From: Glossina fuscipes
Taxonomy: Eukaryota > Arthropoda > Insecta > Diptera > Glossinidae
Assembly: GCF_014805625.2 (NCBI RefSeq)
Contig: NW_023998455.1
Span: forward strand, 1,166,982-1,230,981
Length of the DNA: 64,000 nucleotides
Direction of reading: 5' to 3'
Part shown: one piece after another, positions 57,761 to 64,000 of the stretch
Numbering within the stretch: position 1 is the first letter of the stretch
Layout: every line of letters starts with the position of its first letter
Position numbers and translations under genes: made by a program
The notes under the pieces: generated by a model
Seen by the model: the letters and a program-made list of their open reading frames with translations, nothing else
Told to the model about the DNA's origin: nothing
Databases searched by the model: none

Positions 57761-58252
57761 GTCAGTGGTGGTCCAAAGAGCTTAAGGATCTTAAGATTAC
57801 AAAGAGACTGTACATGTGCTTAGTTACACCAATACTCGAATACGCCTCTGTTATGTGGCCCCCTTCCTATAGGTGTCATATAGATTGAATTGAATCCGTT
57901 CAAAACCAAATCTTGCTGTTTGCTCTTAGGAATTTGGATTGGGACCCCTTTTGTTTCTGTGCCTCCTCTATTATCCTTATCATCACTTGAGAAACGTTGA
58001 TTTATTCTTAGTGTGTCCTTCTTAATTACTATTAATCCGCCCACATTATTTGGTGAAATAAACTTTAAAATCCCGAATCGCTTCTCTAGGCACTGTATCT
58101 TCATTAATCTCAATCAATATAAATATAATTACGAGCAGTTTAAACCGTTCAAAGTTGTTTGCGGAAACCTAAACGATGTCTATCACCTAATCTCAATATC
58201 GAACTCTTTAAAGCTTAATATGCGCGATTTACCTACGTCGTACTTGAACTAA
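57760..58252 (+). pseudogene. Decayed non-LTR retrotransposon, C-terminal end of reverse-transcriptase ORF
   Basis: Translating the plus strand from 57763 gives the conserved block after the RT domain of Jockey/I-group LINEs. It has W-S-K-E-L-K-D, then T-K-R-L-Y, then L-V-T-P-I-L-E-Y-A-S-V-M-W, then H-I-D-x-I-E-S-V-Q and L-L-F-A-L-R-N-L-D-W. One TGA interrupts it at 57886-57888. After about 57950 the match continues in another frame (L-E-K-R, one more TGA, then G-E-I-N-F-K-I-P-N-R), ending at a stop at 58250-58252. So it carries at least one frameshift and two stops and is dead. The catalytic YxDD part and ORF1 are absent, typical of an old fragment. The exact LINE clade is not decided. Confidence 0.85.
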
Positions 58253-58429
58253 TTTGTAATCTGAACATCTCACTATGAATCGAAAATTATCTAGTGTTGT
58301 TCACTGTTATCGGTTGCCATGCTTTTGCATGTTTTCAATGGCTCTGAGGATCACTTGCAACTTGGATCTGTACCAGTTGTGGGTTGTACCTCTACGCTAG
58401 TTGTGTATATGCTTTTTTTATACCCACCA

Positions 58430-58790
58430 CTGTAAGATGGAGATATGCTCATGTTGTTTTATTTTCACTATAATCTATGTAACACGGAAAGGAAAGCTTC
58501 AGTGACGCTATTAAGTATATATATTCTTTATCAATGTGAAATCCTGAGTTTATTTAGCCATGTCTGTCCGTCCGTCTGTCCATATGGTGTATATTCTTGG
58601 CAATCTCCTGATCGTAAAAATGAAGACATCAACTTCAAATTTGATAAAAACATTGGAAGAGTCTGCACGTAGATTGGTATTGAATATGGACTAAATTGGT
58701 CAGAGCAAAGGCGCGCAATTAAGCGTAAACTGAACGCAACTCAGTTTTTTTTAACAAAAGTTTTTGGATTTTTACAAAAATTATTAAAGT
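58430..58790 (+). repeat. Dispersed repeat family B, copy 4
   Basis: Gccatgtctgtccgtccgtc, then atctcctgatcgtaaaaatg, then cacgtagattggtattgaat and atggactaaattggtcag. It begins about 180 bp after the LINE's last stop. The frame at 58445-58672 is a shadow. Confidence 0.75.
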
Positions 58791-59330
58791 TAGAAAGCTG
58801 CAACTTTCCACGATTGCTTTACGAGACACTTTGCTCTCTAGGTCCAAAAATGGATTCAATCGACCCTGTCCACACAAAGTTACGAGTAATTAAATTTAAA
58901 TATTTTTCACTTTTCCAAGGTTTAATGCCTATTTATCGTAAGACAAACAAGACAAAACTTTTCAAACTATTTTGTACACTTGTCAAATAAAAATATATTA
59001 TCTGTCTAAAAATGGGTTAATTTTAAATTGAATATGATAGATATCGCGATTAATTTTTTCTTAATAATAACAGCGATATGGGTATCAAATAAGAGAACTT
59101 GGACAGTAGAATGCGAAAAGCATCGCGGAGGGTGTGCAAGATTCGGCCCCCGCCGAAGATAATTTTCTTATTTGTTTCGTTCGTATTTATTTATGGCTGA
59201 AACTTTTTTTTTTTTTTTTCTTTTCAACTCTTTACATATTTTGTATTAGTTTTTAATGGTAATTAGTATAAGATATACTCCTAAGAGTCAATTCAATTTG
59301 GCAGTTAATTCAGTTTAGCTGAGTAAGTAA
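58790..59330. other. No gene recognised
   Basis: Possible continuation of family B 3' sequence; T15 near 59205-59220. Confidence 0.35.
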
Positions 59331-59889
59331 ATAAATAAATAAATAAATGAATAAAACCTTTAAGTAAATGATTTGAAAGTGATTACTTTTATACCTTTAG
59401 TGTTAAATAAGATGCAAAAAAAAGCTTTCGATTATTCTAAAGAGGCAATAAGTCGAGAGAATCTCGAAATATACTTCCGTTTTGCTGAAGTGTGTATGCT
59501 TGAGAGTTCATTGAATTTCTTATGTAAAAATTTAACAAAGCAGGAAATGCTTTTCCTCCGGCATTTTATATACGCTGTAAAAACTATCAATAAACCATCA
59601 TCATTTAAATAAATGAACACCCTAATATCGTATCATATATAATGCTTGATTATATAATAAAAACTTTGTTTTCTTTTTTTTCTTAGATTTATTTACAGAC
59701 ATGTATAATGTAAAGTGCAAATTCAAACAAAATTTAGACAAAACAAAATTATTTTACAAATCAATACGTGCGTGCTTATGCATCACTTGAAAAAACAAGT
59801 ATTTGCTTACGGGATCGAGAGAAAAGAAAGGAATCTAAAGGAAATCCGATACATTTATTGAAAATCCACAAATAAAGTAACAAAATATG

Positions 59890-59942
<53 letters not shown>

Positions 59943-60704
59943 ACATGTATATGCATTTGTGTATAAATATCTATACACGTCACATTGATTACGCGAGAGA
60001 AATACTCAATAAATTGCTTTATAAAGCTAAACACATAACCCTCATATGAGAACGTGATTATCTTTAACGTGAAAATTCAAATGAAGATATGCACGCAGCA
60101 GCATATGTATTTGTTTTGTAGTTGGTTTTCTTTTACAGTTTTTTTTTCTTTTTTTTTTTTTTTTGGTTTTATCTTTTCTTTTCTGTCGATTCATTTTTAT
60201 TCCGTGAAATCAAAATGCAAGACAAGCGACATTAAGTAAAAAAAAAAAAACAAAAAAAAAACAAAAGAAAATAAAAAATTATTTGCACACATTTTAAAAA
60301 ATATGTATATTAAAAAAAAAAGAAAAAAAACAACAAAAAAAATAAAGGAGATGCGAGAAAAAACAATAGTAACAACAAAAACAACAACAACAACAACAAC
60401 ACGCATTAAACGATATCAATAAAATACATCTCACCATTAAAAAAAAAAAAAGCGAAAAAAAAGAAAAACAGCGCAAACATATTAAAGCAGAGAGGTATGC
60501 AGAAGTTTAAAAGCACGCGCATATATACATACACACACCAACACAAACAAACAATCCAACATACATTAGTTATTCAGAGTCACAAGCTTTTTAAAATTGA
60601 TTTTAGCTGCTCTTCGCATACTTATTGTTGTTGGTTCGGTTATCTCATTTAAACGAGTTTATCACCGAAACGTATACTATGTTCAACTCATGCATATGCA
60701 TATG

Positions 60705-60735
<31 letters not shown>

Positions 60736-61235
60736 GAATATATATGGACAAGCATACACAATTCAAATCGTTTCATAATCAACGATGAATTCTTATACCA
60801 ATCATTGAAGAATTGCGGTGTATTAACTTTTTTAGTCGATTTGTAACTCCAAAGCGTTTCATCAGCGCTAATATGCAAACAATTCGTTCGTTTAGTTAAT
60901 GGCTGGCCCGCAATAGTCTGGTGTTAGTATTTTTTTTTCTTTCATGAACGCGGTTCCTTTTCCTGTCGTCTTGAAAATCAATTATTATTTAATAAGAATC
61001 GAGTATTTTATTGTTCACCCGTAGGTCACAATTATAGTTCACTCGCTCGTAATTCTATAAAATGTGACAGACAACATTTTATATATATACATTATATATA
61101 TATATATATATATATAATTTTTTTGCTAATTGGACGCTAGAACCCTTGCTTCGATTTAGTAGAGTTTGGAACTTTGTTGGACGATTTAATTAAATAAAAT
61201 TTAACTTAAGAACTGAAAAAGCTCCAAGCTAAAAA
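59330..61235. other. Low-complexity island
   Basis: (AAAT)n at 59328-59352, (TA)n at 59891-59939, A-rich and CAA-rich blocks at 60238-60470, a repeated tgcata phrase at 60690-60710 running into (TA)n to 60730, and (TA)n at 61093-61116. A 79-codon frame at 59373-59612 is not recognised as a gene. Confidence 0.5.
59891..59939. repeat. (TA)n microsatellite, about 49 bp
   Basis: Longest uninterrupted TA run in the window. Confidence 0.95.
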
Positions 61236-61480
61236 TCAATTTGAGAACAATGTACGAAGTAATGGCGATTTTCGGGCTTGATCCGAGAATGAAAAGAAAA
61301 AGTACAGGCGAAATTTGCACATTAGCAATCTTATGTAATGATTTCTACAAAACAGGTAAACAAATCACACAGATAATGATATTTCAGTCGATTAAGCTCT
61401 TAAAGCTGGTCAAAAAAATATATGTACAACATGACTTCTGATGTTTATGGTCTTGCAAATGTTTGCTTAATGTAAATAAA
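61235..61480. other. No gene recognised
   Basis: A 66-codon plus frame at 61241-61441 has ordinary composition but no known motif. Confidence 0.3.
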
Positions 61481-61489
61481 GAGTCGGGA

Positions 61490-61910
61490 TTAACGCGACC
61501 TAGGAGCTGCTAGTCCGTAAACTAGCATAACGTAAAGATTAATATAAGTTACAAAGTAATATCGCCTAAGGACCCATACAACCGATGGACGATGGCTGGC
61601 CCAGCGTAGAGGTCGGTGCAGCCTAGAGGATGATGCACCCTATAGACTAACACAATGCAGAGGGATATAAAATCTAGGGGCTAATATAGCCTAATCACTC
61701 TTACAGTCTACGGAATAAGGCAGCTTAGGGGATAACATAGGCTGGAAGCTATTGTAGCCTGGGCGTTCATACAGACTAATGCAGCCTAGGGGCTAACATA
61801 GCCTAGAAACTAACACAGCGAAGGCAGTGATAAGACCTTAGGGCTAATGCAGCGTAGGGGTTCATGCAGCCTAGGGATTAATAGAGCCTATGGGATCAAA
61901 TAACTTAGTC
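61490..61910 (+). repeat. Diverged minisatellite, short unit of about 17-31 bp
   Basis: The motif agcctaggggctaa(c/t)a(t/c)a with small changes recurs about fifteen times (gcctagaaactaacacagc, gcgtaggggttcatgcagc, gcctagggattaatagag). Spacing is irregular. Confidence 0.85.
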
Positions 61911-62240
61911 ACCAGTTTGGAAATGGACGTGTAAGATATATGTATATAAAACCACAGAAGCCTTCATCGCTCATAAGGTAAAAAACAAGCAAAAATATCC
62001 GGTTGTTGATAAAAGATTTTAAATTAAAACTTAGCCGTAACCACTTACGAAAATAATCTGCGCCGGTCAGTCGAAAAGCGTACAACAAATATTTTATGAC
62101 AATTATATATTTTAGATAAAGAAGACAACAACTTCTTGATTGGTACACTTACCCCCATAAGCAGCAACCTTCCATAAGCAACATTAAAAGAATGATGTAA
62201 AATCTACATACTCCTTTGACATAGTTTATCCTCAAGTTTC
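61910..62240. other. No feature seen
   Basis: AT-rich; the 79-codon minus frame at 61909-62148 is not recognised. Confidence 0.35.
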
Positions 62241-62960
62241 GTTTTCTTCACGTCTTCTCTCTTTATTGTTCTTTCTCTTTGTGGCTCTATCTCTCTCTCT
62301 ACCACTCTGATTTTCTATCTCTGCCACTCGATCGTTTAATTAAAGTTATTTGTTTGTCTGATATGTTCTAATCGCTTCTTCCTTTTTCTCATTTCTCCTG
62401 CCTATTTATTCTCTTTCAGCCTGTAGCTCTAATTCACTTCCTTCTCACCTAACTCCTTTTTTCTATTTCCGTATATTTCTTGCTCAATTCCCTTCAATCG
62501 AATCTTCCTTTTTCAATTTCCGCCTTTTCTTTCCACTTTCATCCTTTCTGCCTCTCTTATTCTTCGCTTTCTTGTTCCTTCCTCAAATTATTCTCTTTTC
62601 AATTCGTTCGAATCGAAATCTTCCTTCTTCCATTTCCGTGCCAATCTTAGCCCTGTTTTTCCTGTCTCTCTCTCTCTCTCTCTCTCCCTCTCTCCCTCTC
62701 TCTGTATCTCTCTCTCTCTCTTCTAATTCTATGTGTAGTTCATCTCGTTCCTGTCTTTCGAATGCGTTTGAATGGCATCACCTTTTCTCCATTTTCTTCT
62801 ATTCCTTATTAATAACGTTTCTGCTCCTCTTGCTCATTGCTTTCGCATCACGATCTCTGATTTTCTTAACTCCCGTCTTGCTTGTCTGAATTCATTTAGT
62901 TGATCTCCATCTCCCTTTCTCTCTATCTCTGTACTCTCTTTCCATCTCAGTCACTCTTTG
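62240..62960 (+). repeat. Pyrimidine-rich tract with (CT)n core
   Basis: About 700 bp rich in ctctct, ttcctt and tttctc on the plus strand, with near-pure (TC)n at 62665-62722. The 105-codon S/L/F-rich frame at 62572-62889 is its shadow. This is the opposite strand sense to the tracts at 5.8 and 36.8 kb. Confidence 0.85.
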
Positions 62961-63019
62961 CTTTCTTATATGTCAATATAAAAAAAGATAAAAGACTTTC
63001 AATTACGATTATTTGGCCA

Positions 63020-63605
63020 GAAACCACTTCTACTGTTCTATATGTCAAACTCTAGGAAAATACAATACTGCTTACGTTTACATGTGTTGTTACGCTTACA
63101 GTGTCGCTACAGGTATATAAAATGTTAAGAGACAAGTCCTTCTTTTTTATAAGTGAAACAATAAACAAATACAACACTGCTTATGTTTACACGACATGTT
63201 ACGCTTAAAGTACCGCTACATACACATAAGGCGCTAAGAAACAAGCTTCACTGTTTTAGATGTCAAACTGTAGAGAAATGCAACGCTGCTTACGTTTACG
63301 TCGCAATAAAAGACTACTGTTCTGCAAGTTCTACTGATTAAATGTCAAACTACAAGAAAATGTAATAGTGTTTTGGTTTACGTCGCACTTAGAGACAAGT
63401 TCTACTTTTTTATATGCGAAACTATAGGCAAATACAACGCTGCTTATGTTTCCATGGCATATTACGCTTACAGTACTACCTACTATATACATATAAGGCG
63501 CTAAGAAACAACTTTCACCGTTTTAGATATTAAACTATAGAGAAATACAACGCTGCTTACGGTTACGTGGTATATAACGCTTATAGTGCTGCTTCATATA
63601 TTCCA
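63020..63605 (+). repeat. Tandem array, about 110-bp unit, six copies
   Basis: A unit containing tctactgttttatatgtcaa, then actataggaaaatacaacgc, then tgcttacgtttac, then cttacagtgctgctacat and aaggcgctaagaaacaa starts at about 63027, 63137, 63245, 63329, 63399 and 63512. Copies 3 and 4 lack about 30-40 bp of the unit. No coding content. Confidence 0.85.
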
Positions 63606-64000
63606 GGCCACAGCTGCCCTGTTTTTTAATTTCGAAGCATTTATTTAAGAAAAAAAGAGGCCATTACTGGTGGATATTAAAATATTCGTTTTAAACCAAA
63701 TTTCTCTCTTTATATTTAATTTTATATTTATTTATTTTTTTACCTCCCCTTACGTGTTGATGACGTTGTTCTCACTATTTTCGTTTTCTTCACAGCACGA
63801 ATACTTTGCAATCGTCAATGGGCTCTGTGTACTCATTCAATTTGTTAAGAAAATAATAAATAAAACATTTGTTCAAAAAAAACAAAACAAAACAAAAAAA
63901 GGAAAGCTTATACATTACTGTTATTGTTGTTGTTGTTATTATTCTACTTCTTCATCATCTTTGGAACTCTTTACATAAATGTTATTTAGTTATTTACTTG
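63605..64000. other. Low-complexity right edge
   Basis: Poly-A and AAC runs and TTG/TTA trinucleotides. An acceptor-like site (ttttcgttttcttcacag, ending 63795) is followed by aataataaataaaac, which includes AATAAA. A short terminal exon is conceivable but unproven. The 102-codon frame at 63670-63978 is F/I/S-rich and low in information. Confidence 0.35.

Noticed and set aside
59373..59612. 79-codon plus frame with ordinary composition
   Set aside because: No family, no splice or start context, flanked by AT microsatellites; length is within chance.
62572..62889. 105-codon S/L-rich plus frame
   Set aside because: Shadow of the CT tract; no protein-like complexity.
1..64000. Search for an organised novel system (gene cluster, CRISPR-like array, prokaryotic insertion)
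   Set aside because: No multi-gene coding region, no regularly spaced direct repeats with unique spacers, and no bacterial-type genes are visible. The arrays present are ordinary diverged tandem repeats.

Overview
This window is AT-rich nuclear DNA of an insect, most likely a higher fly (Diptera: Brachycera). The evidence is threefold: dispersed repeats with a (GTCY)n tetranucleotide core as described for dipteran mini-me/Helentron-like elements, a ZAD zinc-finger gene exon (a family expanded in flies), and the dense TA, CAA and poly-A microsatellites usual in fly introns and flanks. Two runs of ten N mark assembly joins. Genus cannot be told from the sequence. There is no operon, phage, CRISPR or other prokaryotic feature.

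The window is gene-poor. The one well-supported host coding exon is on the minus strand at 27420-28010. It encodes 197 residues of a ZAD-type transcription factor and ends exactly at a CAG|GTGAGT splice donor inside the ZAD fold. The rest of that gene was not found and must lie across a long intron at lower coordinates, possibly beyond the window. A second, weaker candidate is a two-piece minus-strand reading frame at 6193-6749 joined by a plausible 83-bp intron; it looks protein-like but I do not recognise it. No complete protein-coding gene can be shown.

Everything else is repeats or unremarkable non-coding DNA. There are fossils of a non-LTR retrotransposon (57760-58252) and a mariner transposase (about 12860-13070), and a 5' half of a tRNA-Ala(AGC) gene (44607-44649). 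Several dispersed repeat families occur many times: family A ((GTCY)n core, about 20 copies), B (4), C (5), J (2), K (3), M and N. There are also at least eight separate diverged tandem arrays with units of about 20 to 350 bp, at 3.96, 7.85, 21.4, 29.4, 31.8, 37.6, 41.8, 61.5 and 63.0 kb. Long strand-asymmetric purine or pyrimidine tracts lie at 5.8, 36.8 and 62.2 kb.

Layout: 0-13.6 kb repeats plus the weak gene; 13.7-14.8 kb and 17.4-21.0 kb low-complexity islands without dispersed repeats; 21.2-22.3 kb a degenerate tandem array; 22.7-23.6 kb another island; 24-27 kb family C/K repeats; 27.1-28.9 kb the ZAD exon and its flanks; 29-48 kb alternating repeats, arrays and a purine tract; 48.1-50.7 kb an island; 51.6-54.0 kb a head-to-tail cluster of families A and B; 57.8-58.8 kb LINE and B; 59.3-61.2 kb an island; 61.5-63.6 kb three arrays or tracts in a row. 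The alternation of repeat-free low-complexity islands with repeat-filled segments is what a very long fly intron or gene-flanking region with dispersed regulatory blocks would look like, but that is inference.
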